This document shows positions 13,745-27,608 of a DNA stretch of 64,000 nt, one piece after another. Every line of letters starts with the position of its first letter. Positions within the stretch are counted from its first letter, which is position 1. Position numbers and translations under genes: made by a program. Origin of the DNA: Pseudorasbora parva. Lineage: Eukaryota > Chordata > Actinopteri > Cypriniformes > Gobionidae. The notes below the pieces were generated by a model, which did no database searches, was not told the origin of the DNA, and was given only the letters and a program-made list of their open reading frames with translations. The stretch lies in assembly GCF_024679245.1 (NCBI RefSeq), contig NC_090186.1, forward strand, positions 30,745,946-30,809,945, given 5' to 3'.

Positions 13745-14665
13745 TTGCATGATACACAAAATGTTCAATATTCCTATCTAATATGATTTATGACCTGCAA
13801 GGTTGCCAGAATAATAATTATACGCTGTTTAATTAGCCTGACAAGCCAGACCCACATCAAGATGTTTGGTCTGGAAACTCACCATTGACAGGGCTCAATC
13901 CGAGGGGCGGGATAAACGGTTGTCTTTCAAACTCCCTCTTTACGGCGTGCATGCAATTGGATAGCGCTACAACCAACCAGAGCAACGAAGGTGAAGCAGA
14001 GCTATCCGGTCGGCAAAACTCCAAACACATCTTCCCTTTTTAAGAATGACTTCAGTGCCATTCTTTGTTCTTTTCTCAGAGAAAAGCTTAACTCCAAGTC
14101 TTCCAGAGTCGTGGTCAAAGCTGATTCGAAAGACCGCCGTTCGCCAGTTTCTGTGTTTACTAAAAGCACGCAAGCACAACTCGGCCGTCATTATGTTAAG
14201 CCCCGCCCACCGACTCTATACACGATGTGATTGGCCCGACCAGAGTTTGGCGTTTACAGCTCAGATGTGTATTGAGAGTTCCTAGATGACACTCGCGGCA
14301 CATTAGATTTGCTGCCGCTATGGTGCGTCTAGATTTCTAGGCTACTGTTTAATAATAAGCCAGAGGAGAACTGGCACCCCGACTGAGCCTGGTTTCTCCC
14401 AAGGTTTATTTTTCTCCATCATGCCCTGATGGAGTTTTGGTTCCTTGCCACTGTCGCCTTTGGCTTGGCTTGCTTGCTCAGTTGGGGACACTAAAATTAT
14501 GATCAAAGTTAATTTAACTAAATATACAAATAACATTTAATTCTATAAACTAGCCAAATCAAACTAGCCAAATCAATACTGTCCTGTTTAACACTGTGAA
14601 GCTGCTTTGAAACAATCGTCATTGTAAAAGCACTATATGAATAAAGTTGATTGATTGATTGATAC
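13745..14665 (+). mobile_element. L2 3'-end fragment, plus strand
   Basis: Matches, in the opposite orientation, the 3' UTR of the L2 copy at 16557-18792. Shared blocks include GGTTGCCAGAATAATAAT, CCAGAGGAGAACTGGCA and GTGAAGCTGCTTTGA. It ends in an (ATTG)n tail at 14646-14663 after AATAAAGTTGATTGATTG. It is 5'-truncated and lies antisense inside the LINE at 11104-16130. A 9-bp-TSD element (13834-14344) is nested within it. Confidence 0.8.
13834..14344. mobile_element. TAGCCT-ended element with 9-bp TSD, copy 1
   Basis: Flanked by CTGTTTAAT on both sides (13825-13833 and 14345-14353). It starts TAGCCTGACAAGCCAGACC and ends in the inverted AGGCTA. A second copy (25501-26029) has the same ends and its own 9-base flanking duplication, so the boundaries are well supported. 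A frame of 70-80 codons is shared by both copies but is not a known domain. A 9-bp duplication points to a Mutator-like or other DNA transposon; the superfamily is not established. Confidence 0.75.
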
Positions 14666-14669
14666 TTCA

Positions 14670-15901
14670 GCCTCAGTGAGTGTAGAGAAGAAGGAGAGAA
14701 TATGTTTGGCTGTGGATATGGCTGATTTAAAATCGTGTGTGTGGATAGAGTCTGCAGATAGAGAGGTGGTGGAGGGGGACAGAGGAGAGAGTTGAAAGTT
14801 CTGAAAAGTGTGCGTGTGTCTGAGGTGCTGTTGATTTTGTTGTGGAAATATGAGGATTTAGCTGCATGGACATCATTTGAGAAGGATGAGAGCAGAGATT
14901 GATACTTACTCAGGTCAGATGGGTCATTTGATTTGCGCCATTTTCTCTCTGCTGCTCTAAGTTTGGTCTGGTGTTCAAGAACATCAGTTAACCAAGGGTT
15001 AGAGGGAGTAGAGCGAGCTGGCCTAGAAGATAGAGGGCAGATGCTATCTAGACAAGAAGTTAAAGTAGCACATAAAGTGTCTGTTGCGGTGTTGACATCC
15101 ATAGAGGATAATTGTGTGGGTGACGGAAGAGAGGATGACACAGCAGGGAAGAGGTGAGAGGGAGAAATAGAACACAGGTTTCGTCTGAAAATAACTGGTA
15201 GAGGAAGTGGAGGTGCACGAGTAGTGAGATGTAGATTAAATGTGATGAAGTAATGATTAGAGAAGGGTAAGGGTTTGATCAAAATGTTTTCTGTAGTGCA
15301 GTTGAGATGTGGATGAGGTCAAGTTGGTTGCCAGATTTGTGGGTGTGTGAGGAAGTAAGGAGTTTGAGATCGAATGAGGATAGAGGGGAGTTAAAATCCG
15401 TATCATATGGTTTGTCCAGGTAGATGTTGAAATCTCCAAGGATTACAAGTGGGCTGCCATCCTCTGGAAATGAGGATAGCAGCACATCCAGTTCAAGTTG
15501 CCCAATTGACCTGGAGGGCGGTAAATGACTACAAGATGGATTTTAGCAGGAGCTTTAACTGTAATAGCATGGTGTTCAAATGAGTTGTTATTGCATAGAG
15601 AGGTGTGGGTTGAGTATTTCTAATTGTTTGTGATGAGAAAACCTGTGCCTCCACCTCTGCCAGTGTGGCGAGGGGTGTGTGAGAAAGAGAAGTTGTTAGA
15701 GAGAGCAGCACGGGTTGCTGAGTCTTCTGGACGGATCCAGGTCTCGGTCAAGGCCAAGATATTCAGAGTGGATTGAGTGGCAAAAGCTGGAATGAAGTCA
15801 GCTTTATTTACAGCTGACTGACAATTCCATAGACCCAGAGAAAAGGTATATAGTTTAGAGTGGCGGTATACTTCTGTTCTGGGCAAGAACTCCCTTCGCA
15901 C
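14670..15901 (-). pseudogene. LINE endonuclease and linker remnant
   Basis: Minus-strand frames contain the features of an apurinic-type endonuclease of L2/CR1 LINEs: LWNCQSAVNKADFI, then LALTETWI, then VILGDFNI and a downstream NQLDLI. These are followed by a linker with RKWRKSNDPSDLSKYQ and SSYFHNKIN. The motifs are spread over at least three frames, so the ORF is broken. It belongs with the reverse transcriptase remnant at 12513-13560; the intervening part was displaced by later insertions. Confidence 0.75.
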
Positions 15902-16128
15902 CCGTGCAGCCTAGCATGAGCAGGGAGAGCAGGGATAAACCCGTCCTAGTCTAAAGAGAACAGAAGCAACAAAGTATTGTAGATATTGATGTCAATATTA
16001 AAATGAACAACATAATTCAGGAATTTAGTCTGATTCAAGGGGAATCAGAATGCCAAATCCTGACTGGGAACGGAGGAGATTAATTAGCTCCGGAGAAATG
16101 CGATAGCAGCTGAAAAAAACTGAAGGAG

Positions 16129-16130
<2 letters not shown>

Positions 16131-16171
<41 letters not shown>
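16131..16171. repeat. (TA)n microsatellite
   Basis: A 41-base TA tract at the apparent 5' end of the LINE. Confidence 0.95.
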
Positions 16172-16173
<2 letters not shown>

Positions 16174-16485
16174 TGTGATAGGTATCGTATTCCTATAGGT
16201 AGATATGTTCAGTTGACAGTCCAGCCCGATCTCACGAAAATACGTATAAATAGTACACTTTATGGCATATTATATGCATAAATCAATCACCCCACCACCC
16301 TTATCCTACGCAAGAGCGTGTCATACACACGCCATAAAACTGCGTAGCATTTGCACGCCAAAACGCATTTTGCCGTATACATTCCCCGCACACTTGTACT
16401 ATTGATACGCATTACCATGTGATCACGTTGGACAGTCAGCTGATACGAGCTTGACTAACGTGACCTGCCAGAACAAACACTATAC
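16172..16485. other. Noncoding, no feature recognised
   Basis: Contains TACGTATAAATAGTAC-like and ACGCCATAAAACTGCGTAG-like words suggestive of another repeat, but no boundaries could be set. Confidence 0.3.
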
Positions 16486-16556
16486 GACTGATTTGTGAGG
16501 TCAGGCACTGATGTTGGATGAGAAGGCCTCCTCACCAAACTCACTCATCCATGTCT

Positions 16557-18792
16557 TCAATCAATCAATCAATCAACTTTATTTATATAGCGCTTTTACA
16601 ATCACGATTGTGTCAAAGCAGCTTCACAGTGTCAAACAGGATAATATTGCGACAAAATTTGATTTGGCTGTACAGTCGTACTGGAGAAAACAGTGATGTT
16701 ATCAGCTTATTTTAATTTATCATATAGCGACAATGTTGGCAGATCAGTATTATAGTTTATAGAATTAAATAAGACCTAATTCATATATTTTATTTGTATA
16801 ATAAGTTGAATAACTTTAATCATATTTTTAGTGTCCCCAACTGAGCAAGCCAAGCCAAAGGCGACAGTGGCAAGGAACCAAAACTCCATCGGGGCATGAT
16901 GGAGAAAAATAAACCTTGGGAGAAACCAGACTCAGTCGGGGTGCCAGTTCTCCTCTGGCCTATTAACACACCGTGTAAGATTATTATTCTGGCAACCTTA
17001 CAGGTCGGAAATCATATTAGATCGGATTATTCAAAATTTTCAGGGTATCACGGAAGAGACAGATTTATTTAGGCTGGGGCGTCAATTACACAAGAGTATG
17101 AATACATGAAAGATCAGAATTATTGCGCCGAAGACGGGTTTTGAGCATGTCGTGCCAGTGAGGCAAATTCGGAGGAGACACCATTTGACACGGCTCAGCA
17201 GACACTCCAGGATGCGTTGGTCATGTCCAGGCAGGTCCACCATCCGATCCGGACAGGGCCCAGATCCGGGATAAACCTCGGGATAAACAGAGAGACTAAC
17301 ATTAGCGTAGATGTCACTCTTTTTATGATGTAACGAGTACATCAGGTGTTATGGGAAGTGTTACCGGTTCCGGCTGACCTAGTTAATGCAGCCTAACAAT
17401 CAGTCAATTGAATTGAATAATGAAAGTTAAAAATGTTCTATGTGTATGCCATAGTAAAGAGATGTGTCTTTAGTCTAGATTTAAACTGACAGAGTGTGTC
17501 TGCTTCCCGAACAATGCTAGGAAGACTATTCCACAATTTAGGAGCTAAATAGGAAAATGATCGACCGCCTGCAGTTGATTTAGATATTCTAGGTATTATC
17601 AACTGGCCAGAGTTTTGAGACCGCAATCGACGTGATGGGGTATAATGCGTTAAGAGCTCGCTTAAGTACCGGGGAGCTAAACTATTTAGTGCTTTGTAAG
17701 TAATAAGCAAGATTTTAAAATGTATGCGATGTTTAATAGGGAGCCAGTGGAGTGTTGACAGAACTGGACTAATATGATCATACTTCCTGGTTCTAGTAAG
17801 AACTCTAGCTGCTGCATTTTGGACTAGCTGGAGTTTGTTTATTAAGCGAGCAGGGCAACCACCCAGTAGAGCATTACAATAATCTAGCCTTGAGCTCAGG
17901 AACGCATGTACTAACTGTTCAGCATTTTGTATTGAAAGCATGTGCCGTAATTTAGATATATTTTTAAGATGATAGAATGCGGTTTTACAGATGCTAGAAA
18001 CGTGGCTTTCAAATGAGAGATTGGTATCAAAGAGCACACCCAGGTTCCTCACTGACGACGAGGGCTTGACAGAGCAGTCATCAAGTGTTAGACAGTATTC
18101 TCGGTTACTACTTGTGGAGCTTTTCTGTCCAATAATTAAAAATTCAGTTTTATCTGAATTAAGTTGCAGAAAATTACTATTCATCCAATTTTTTATATCA
18201 GCTATGCATTCTGTTAATCTTGTGAATTGGTAGGTTTCATCAGGGCGTGAGGAAATATAGAGCTGAGTATCGTCAGCATAACAATGAAAACTAACGCCAT
18301 GCTTCATAATGATATCTCCCAGTGGTAGCATATACAGGGTGAAAAGCAACGGTCCTAACACTGAGCCTTGCGGTACCCCATACTGAACTTGTGATCGGTG
18401 TGACATCTCTTCATTTACTGCTACAAACTGATAACGGTCAGATAAGTACGATTTAAACCATGCCAAAGCAGTTCCACTAACGCCAACATAATTTTCGATT
18501 CTATTCAGAAGAATATTGTGATCGATAGTATCAAATGCAGCGCTAAGATCGAGTAACACTAATAGAGAGATACAACCACGATCAGATGATAAGAGTAAAT
18601 CATTTGTAACTCTAATTAGAGCAGTCTCAGTGCTATGATACGGTCTAAATCCTGACTGGAAATCCTCACATATACCATTTCTTTCTAAAAAAGAACATAA
18701 TTGTGAAGACACGGCCTTTTCTAGTATTTTTGATAGAAACGGTAGATTCGAGATTGGCCTGTAATTGACTAATTCTTTAGGATCAAGTTGCG
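16557..18792 (-). mobile_element. 5'-truncated L2-clade LINE
   Basis: A minus-strand non-LTR element with reverse transcriptase (about 18790 to 17438), a 3' UTR of about 860 bases and a terminal (ATTG)n tail at about 16557-16577, preceded on the minus strand by GCGCTATATAAATAAAGTTG. It lacks endonuclease and the start of RT, as expected for 5' truncation during target-primed reverse transcription. It inserted into a Tc1 copy. Other copies of its 3' end lie at 13745-14665 and 58349-58632. Confidence 0.85.
17438..18790 (-). pseudogene. L2 LINE reverse transcriptase, 5'-truncated frame
   Basis: An uninterrupted frame of at least 424 codons (first ATG at 18712; open further to about 18790 through NYRPISNLPFLSKILEK). 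Motifs in order: FQSGFRPYHSTETAL, LLDLSAAFDTIDH (RT motif A), YGVPQGSVLGPLLF (motif B), CYADDTQLY (motif C), SVRNLGVLFD, SRLDYCNALL, LHWLP and a C-terminal LWNSLP. The frame ends normally at 17438. The endonuclease and RT fingers are absent because of 5' truncation, so it cannot act alone. The clean frame suggests a comparatively recent insertion. Confidence 0.85.
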
Positions 18793-19095
18793 TTTTTCAC
18801 TGACATTGCTTTGTGCACTGGTGTGCAGTCATGTTGAAACAGGAAGGGGCCATCCCCAAAATGTTCCCACAAAGTTGGGAGCATGAAATTGTCCAAAATG
18901 TATTTGTATGCTGAAGCATTAAGAGTTCCTTGGAGTTCTATACATTTTTAGGAGTGAAGAAATTTCATGAATGGAAACCTATCACAGTACCATGCTTGAA
19001 TTCACTGAGCTCCCGAGAAGGACCCATTCTTACACAAGTGTGTGTAGAAGCATCTGCATGCCTATAGGTACTCAATTCTATACACCTGTGGCCAT

Positions 19096-20312
19096 TAGTG
19101 ATGCAAAGTCCGATTCATTTCTGCGAATCGGTTCTTCTCGGACAGTTCGGCTCAATGACCCGGCTCAAAAAGCCGATTCATAGGTTCCTGATGTCATCAT
19201 GCAATGGTGTCCTTATGCATTTCTTTTATGCTTTTTAATACATTTTTCTGTCATGTTATATCAAGGGAACATTCAAATAAAGTAATAATCTGTGTCAATG
19301 AATATTGAAAGAATCGAATAGTTATTTGCGTGAGTGCATTTTCTGATTATTGCCTTTTATTCACTTAATGGTGTTTGTGTTGTGTTCAGTTAATCAATTT
19401 ATCCTTCACGTCGGATTTGACTGAAAATTGCACAACTACAGTACACATTACAGGCACTGATCAACAAATGCGGATATGTTACATGTCTAAGTAGATATAT
19501 AGAAAGAATAAACCAGTCTTATATAAACTTATACATTTCTCTTAACAATAATCTGCATGCATAATAAATTACAGTAAAATGTATGGTTTTTACATGTTTT
19601 AAAGCTACACTGTGCAACTTTTTTAGTTTATTCTTAGCTAAAAACACTTAGTTCTTTCGAAAATATATGTGCTCATTAATGTATATTTACTTCTTTCAAG
19701 TTATAAAGTATTTTCTTAAGTTTATATTATGCCATTGAAAATACATACGGGTGAGGGGTTCCAATGCCGGTCGCCATGTTGCTCCTCCCATCTTGAAAGT
19801 ACATTAGCCAAAGAGGGAGATACCCATACATCAAGCTTTGCCTTTCCCGTTTTAACACTTAATGGCACCGTGTCGAAAGTGCAGAGGGGGTTGCCATGTT
19901 AATCTTGGACTAAATCGGCCACCGTAGGAGTTGAAACGAAATCAGAATTGAGAGGAACAGAAACTAATATTCACTGGATGGTCATATACCTTTTCACCGC
20001 TAGATGGGGGAAAATATCACATAGTGTAGCTTTAATAAATTGTTATTTAATAACAGTAGTCATAATATGAATATTTCCAGTAGTCTACGTGCCTCAGACT
20101 TACGAAATCCTCGGCAAACTTCTACAAATGTTTGAACCGCATCAGTCGGTTCTTTTTCAGTCAGACGTGCTACTTCGGCTTTTGCGTCTTGTGTCATCAA
20201 CAGGGAACTAAAGTTCGATTCAGTTCGATTTGTGACCTGGCTCGACCGGTTACGTGCTGAGTGCTGAGAACCGGCTCAAAAGAACGATTCGTTCTAGAAC
20301 CTAATATCACTA
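19096..20312. mobile_element. hAT-like non-autonomous element (8-bp TSD)
   Basis: Flanked by GTGGCCAT at 19088-19095 and 20313-20320, an exact 8-bp duplication. It begins TAGTGATGC and ends ATCACTA. An 8-bp duplication with T-A-rich short inverted ends is typical of hAT elements. It interrupts the right end of the Tc1 remnant and contains a TTAA element (19603-20031). No transposase frame. Confidence 0.85.
19603..20031. mobile_element. TTAA-flanked MITE (429 bp)
   Basis: TTAA at 19599-19602 and 20032-20035. The ends are AGCTACACTGTGCAACTTTT and, inverted, AGCTACACTATGTGATATTT. Related in its ends to 4346-5369 and 27609-28149. It is nested within the hAT-like element. Confidence 0.8.
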
Positions 20313-20345
20313 GTGGCCATGGAAGTTTATGTGTGGCTATGTTTG

Positions 20346-23104
<2,759 letters not shown>

Positions 23105-23112
23105 AATAAGAC

Positions 23113-23743
23113 TAGGGCTGAACGAATATCGTTATCGCATCTATATCTAGATATAAACTTTCAAGATATTACTATCGAAAAAAGCAACACTCTAAAAATG
23201 CTGGGTTAAAAACAACCCAAGTTGGGTTGGAAATGGACAAACCCAGAAATTGGGTTTGAACCCTATAGTAAATGGACCAATTTAAACAACCCAATTTCTG
23301 GGTTTGTCCATTTTCAACCCATCTTGGGTTGTTTTTAACCCAGCATTTTTTTAGAGTGTATAGACGATATCGATTTCCCCTCTCCACGCTCGCCCTGCAC
23401 TTGATTTATAACCTCTGTGTTTACAACACGGAGAAATCATCCACTTCTCCTGAAATACTTAAAAGTAAGTGGCTGGTGAACTGGGAATAGAATAGAGTAA
23501 ACATTGAAGTTACTTACACAATGTGTATCTGATATGAATAAAATGTGTCGAATTATAATGGAAAGGATTATTATTACCTCTTCCATAGACATCAGTGTGT
23601 ATTTTACAAACTCTAAATCTATTGTTTTTTTAGTACTTATGTGAGAAATGCTTGGTTTTCACCGAACACGTGGTCAAATCGTATTGTATCGATATCTGCA
23701 TGGCATGAAAATCGAGATATGAAATTTTGTCCATTCAGCCCTA
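23113..23743. mobile_element. hAT-like element with exact 8-bp TSD
   Basis: Flanked by AATAAGAC at 23105-23112 and 23744-23751. It starts TAGGGCTGAACGAAT and ends with the inverted ATTCAGCCCTA. Non-coding and 631 bp long. It contains a nested palindromic MITE (23188-23358). Confidence 0.85.
23188..23358. mobile_element. Palindromic MITE (CACTCTAAAAA ends)
   Basis: The two halves are inverted copies: CACTCTAAAAATGCTGGGTT with AACAACCCAAGTTGGGTT on the left, and the mirror image to TTTTTTTAGAGTG on the right. It would fold into a long hairpin of about 75 bp per arm. It sits inside the hAT-like element. Confidence 0.85.
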
Positions 23744-23751
23744 AATAAGAC

Positions 23752-24600
23752 ACAAAAGGCTATTTATTACAAAAATGTTATCATGGTTAAGGAGTGCTCT
23801 GGGGTGCAACATGAAGAGCACAGAGTTAAAATCACTCGGACCACACATGGCGTACTGATTTTATGAAATGCTGAATGCATGTATAAAATGTATAATAGAA
23901 CATGAAAATAGACAGAAATGCGCAATAAATTATTATTAACAATTTTTTTAGTCAACAGTGCTATACTTGAGCAGAGAGCAGGCAAAGAAATTAGCCACCT
24001 ATCCACTGTCAGGGTCGCCGTTAGCTTAGCACAATGAATGGAATCCTATGTTGTCAGCTAGCATGTCTCGAGTAAAAGTGATCCAAAAAAAAACAACAAC
24101 TAATTACTTATTGTTACCTGCGTATTTACAATGAGTACAAATAGTGATGCAGATTAAGACTAGGCTATTTCCTAGGCAGATATTGACTTGGGACTATATT
24201 ATGTGGATGCACAGGCGAAGCACTGCTACTTGGGTGCAGAGATATCACGGCTCTCATCCTCACGTCCTCTGGCTGTTGAGCGATCGCAATGTGTTGCATG
24301 ATATCTCTGCGTTCTCTGCCCTGAGCAAGCTCATCATAGTCCGCCATTGTTGTTGCGCTGGAGCAGAATGGCGTCTAAAGCCGGGTGCACATTTTGGCCA
24401 CGATTTGGCCGTCTGAGACAAATTTAGCAAATCCTAAAAGATTCCTCTGATCCTAGGCTAAAATCTGACATCTTTGGTCGTTAGTTTGACATGTTCACCG
24501 GCAGCCGATTAATGAGCGCTTAAAAATGTGATTAATTGGGGTGTCATGTAATCAATTCAAACAAATTATTAAAAATTATTAAATTGATGAATTAAGATTT
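23752..24600. other. Noncoding, no gene seen
   Basis: Short frames only; no repeat boundaries recognised. Confidence 0.4.
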
Positions 24601-24607
24601 ATTAAAT

Positions 24608-24852
24608 TAAATGGACTGCATTTATATAGCGCTTTTATCCAAAGCGCTTTACATTTTTGCCTCACATTCACCCATTCATACACCGACGGCGATGTCAGCC
24701 ATGTAAGGCGCCATCCAGCTCGTCGGGAGCAGCTGGGGTTAGGTGTCTTGCTCATGGACACTTCGACACTTGGTCAAGTGGAACCGGGGATTGAACCACC
24801 AACCTTCTGGTTTGTAGACAACCTACATGAACCACTGAGCCACTGCCGCCCC
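24608..24852 (-). mobile_element. tRNA-derived SINE
   Basis: On the minus strand it starts with a tRNA-like head: an A-box-like GTGGCTCAGTGGTTCA (complement at 24829-24843) and a B-box-like GGTTCAATCCC (complement at about 24787-24797). A unique body and a tail ending GCGCTATATAAATGCAG follow. The tail shares GCGCTATATAAAT with the L2 3' ends here (16557-18792, 58349-58632). Flanked by ATTAAAT at 24601-24607 and 24853-24859, a likely target duplication. The tRNA-like head is diverged, so this is not a functional tRNA gene. Confidence 0.8.
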
Positions 24853-24859
24853 ATTAAAT

Positions 24860-25491
24860 ATTAAATATTATGCATGATGCTGTTGGTTTTGTAATGGCTT
24901 TGTGTACACAGAGGACTTTCCCTGGTAATCCCAGCAGATTGAGCATCACTCCAGTGCAGCTGCTGAGGCCAAAAATTTACTACAAAATATCACACAACTG
25001 TTAGGCTACGGCTTCAAAGAAGTCTTAATTCTGCCTCTTGTGAACTTTCCTTCTGTTTCTCTTTTTCTCCCTCTCTCTCTGGGTGGTTTAAAGAGGTTTA
25101 ATCATGCTGATTGCCGTGATTATGGCCATCTCCCATGGGTCTCCTCTCTGGCCGTGGCCTCCACAGGAAGTCGCACTGGCCACTGGCGATCCGTCTTCCT
25201 GTTCCTGCTCTTCTGCACACACACAGCCTAATGCCCCATTCAGTAATACAACACACTTCCCCAAGCTTCCACACACTTCACCACCTCAGTAAGAGAATGA
25301 TTCATGAATCAAGGTTTAGGGTTTAAAGGCATGAGGCCATGCAGACATGCTGCTATTCAGTACAACGGCAGCATTTTTTTATACACAGGAAGTTAATATC
25401 GAGAAACTAGTTAATGTAATATTCCATGTTCAGTGTGTTACAAACAATCATTCTGACTCAAACTGTCTCTCATTATATTAAAAGGAAAGTT
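24860..25491. other. Noncoding, no gene seen
   Basis: Overlapping short frames at 25040-25326 lack any domain or splice context. Confidence 0.4.
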
Positions 25492-25500
25492 ACCGTAAGG

Positions 25501-26029
25501 TAGCCTGACGACAAGCCAGACCCACATCAAGATGTTTGGTCTGGAAACTCACCATAGACAGGGCTCAATCCGAGGGGCGGGATAAACGTCTGTCTTTCAA
25601 ACTCCCTCTGCACGCGATAGGATAGCGCTACACCAACCAGAGCAACGAAGGTGAAGCAGAGCTTGTTGACAGATTAAACTTTCGCCGTATCCGTTCGGCA
25701 AAACTCAGAACACATCTTCCCTTTTTAAGAATGACTTCAGTGCCGTTCTTTGTTCTTTTCTCAGAGAAAAGCTTAACTCCAAGTCTTCCAGAGTCGCGGT
25801 CAGAGCTGATTCGAAAGACCGCCGTTTGCCAGTTTCTGTGTTTACTAGAAGCACGCAAGCGCAACTCTGCCGTCATTATGTTAAGCCCCGCCCACCGACT
25901 CTATACACGATGTGATTGGCCCGACCAGAGTTTGGCTTTTACAGCTCAGAAAGGTATTAAGAGTTGCTAGACGACACTCGCGGCAGATTAGATTTGCTGT
26001 CGCTAGGTTGCGTCTAGATTTCTAGGCTA
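25501..26029. mobile_element. TAGCCT-ended element with 9-bp TSD, copy 2
   Basis: Flanks ACCGTAAGG (25492-25500) and ACCGTAAAG (26030-26038) match at 8 of 9 positions. It starts TAGCCTGACGACAAGCCAGA and ends TTTCTAGGCTA. It is closely similar along its length to copy 1 (13834-14344), with small indels. Confidence 0.75.
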
Positions 26030-26206
26030 ACCGTAAAGCACTTACTTACTTAAAATTCTGCAATTGAGCTTAACTTGTACTGAACCCATGATATTCCTTT
26101 TATTCAAAAATAGCACCAAAAGAAGCCAAAACATCAAGCTTTGAATTCATGTAATAAAGGTCAGACACACTCATTACGAGAGTCAACCAGACCTCACTGT
26201 CAACGG

Positions 26207-26210
<4 letters not shown>

Positions 26211-26293
<83 letters not shown>

Positions 26294-26304
26294 CTCTCTC
26301 TCTC
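26211..26304. repeat. (CT)n microsatellite
   Basis: A CT tract of about 94 bases with one G interruption; a pure polypyrimidine strand. Confidence 0.95.
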
Positions 26305-27184
26305 CACCTCCTTTCCTCTCTCTGATACCAGCTTATGCGAGGTTGGAAAGTTGGCCGGGTAAAGCTGGCAGCGAGACAGGAATGCACAGAATGGGCTGTG
26401 AATCCAACAGGAGGCTGTTTGAAGCTCACACACATTCCTCACACACTCCGTGTGACCAGACGAGAGAAAGCCAATACTTGTCATCTGAGAGAGTCAGACT
26501 CACTGAATGGCTACATAGTGAAAGATGAATAGGAGCAATAAGGAAATGACTTCAGTCCGGAGGAATGTCAGATTTAATTGATTTTAGGATCACATGATGT
26601 TGAAGAAGGGGGGTCAGAATCAAGATAAAGGCTTTGCGGAGGGCGATCGATGACCCTGGGGGGGGTCAAAGGTCACTGGCTCTGTGCTACCGCTGTCCCC
26701 CTGCACCCAAAGCTCAGGGTTAAGAAGAGAGCCGAGGCTGACACATGAGTCAGGCTAACATTTGTCTCTAGTATGTGTACATTGGCCTGTGTGTTTGGAC
26801 TGTGGTTTTTATTCGAACGGTCTTTGTGTGTTTAATGTAGAACAGGTCAATTTAGTTTTATTTCTCTTTTAGTTATTTACTTGGTAAGGTTGTGTTTTTT
26901 AAGTGTAAAAGGTTGGTCACATTAGTGCAATTTCAGTCCAATTCTGCTGGTGAAAAAAAGCGCCATTATAGTTGCACATAATTCACTTTCAAACCAAGCA
27001 ACTTTCTGTTGTTCATCACAGTGAATTCACGTGACCGACCGACTTGTGAACACAAACGAAATCTGTGTTGGGAACATTTTCACCCTCATGTGAGACTCCC
27101 GATTGCAGATTTCCATTTAAATGACTGGATTTCACCCATGCAGTTTAAGAGAGAAAGTGCAAATGACACACCTTAATCACAAAA
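26305..27184. other. Noncoding, no gene seen
   Basis: Nothing recognised apart from short chance frames. Confidence 0.4.
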
Positions 27185-27592
27185 ACTACGACTTTATTCA
27201 GCATTGGCTTCTCTTCCGTGTTTGTTCACGCGATCAAAATCATGACTCAATACTCTGATTCATGACCGTTTTAATCTTTATTTGAGGTTTGAAAACAAAC
27301 GCATAAGAGAAGATAATGCTGAATAAAGATTTTATTTTTGGACCAAAATGTATTTTCGATGCTTCAAGAGATTCTAACTAACTAACTGATGTCACACATG
27401 GACTACTCTGATGATATTTTTATTCCCTTTCTGGACATGGACAGTATAGTGTGCATACACTTATACGCTGACGGACTAAATATAAAATATCTTAAACTGT
27501 GTTCTGAAGATGAACAGAGGTCTTGCGGGTGTGGAACAATATTAGGGTGAGTCATTAATGACATTAATTTCATTTTTGGGTGAACTAACCCT
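27185..27592. mobile_element. Angel-like foldback MITE (relative of the Gmr1 host site)
   Basis: The right end GGGTGAACTAACCCTTTAA is followed by TTAA at 27593-27596. The inside matches the element split by the LTR retrotransposon at 35261-35678 / 40807-40988. Shared words include TTTATTTGAGG, AATGCTGAATAAAG, GGACCAAAATGTATTTT and GACAGTATAGTGTGCATACA. It is palindromic around 27290. The left boundary is uncertain. Confidence 0.65.
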
Positions 27593-27608
27593 TTAAAAGG
27601 ATAGTTAA

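Larger units (their letters stand above)
11104..16130 (-). mobile_element. L2-clade LINE, split by nested insertions
   Basis: Reading the minus strand: endonuclease remnant (15901 down to about 15260), linker (15282 to about 14670), reverse transcriptase (about 13530 to 12747), C-terminal tail ending at a stop at 12513, then a 3' UTR. The 3' end (about 11104-11150) is the fish L2-type tail that on the minus strand reads GTAAGTCGCTTTGGATAAAA. The body is interrupted by a TTA-flanked element (11293-12501) and by a plus-strand L2 tail (about 13745-14665) that itself contains a 9-bp-TSD element. Frameshifts and stops show it is inactive. The 5' end is placed near the AT tract at 16131 and is uncertain. 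Confidence 0.75.
16488..20345 (-). mobile_element. Tc1-like transposon remnant split by an L2 and a hAT
   Basis: Three separated pieces belong to one Tc1 copy of the type also seen at 58861-60246. Piece 1, about 16488-16557, holds TTTGTGAGGTCAGGCACTGA and ends CATCCATGTCTT. Piece 2, about 18793-19095, runs from TGCTTTGTGCACTGGTG to ACACCTGTGGCCAT. Piece 3, about 20313-20345, resumes GTGGCCATGGAAG. Between 1 and 2 lies an L2 (16557-18792); between 2 and 3 a hAT-like element (19096-20312). The transposase is far from intact. Confidence 0.75.

Noticed and set aside
24608..24852. Possible tRNA gene on the minus strand (A- and B-box-like words)
   Set aside because: The tRNA-like head is diverged, fused to a SINE body and tail, and bounded by target duplications; it is a SINE.
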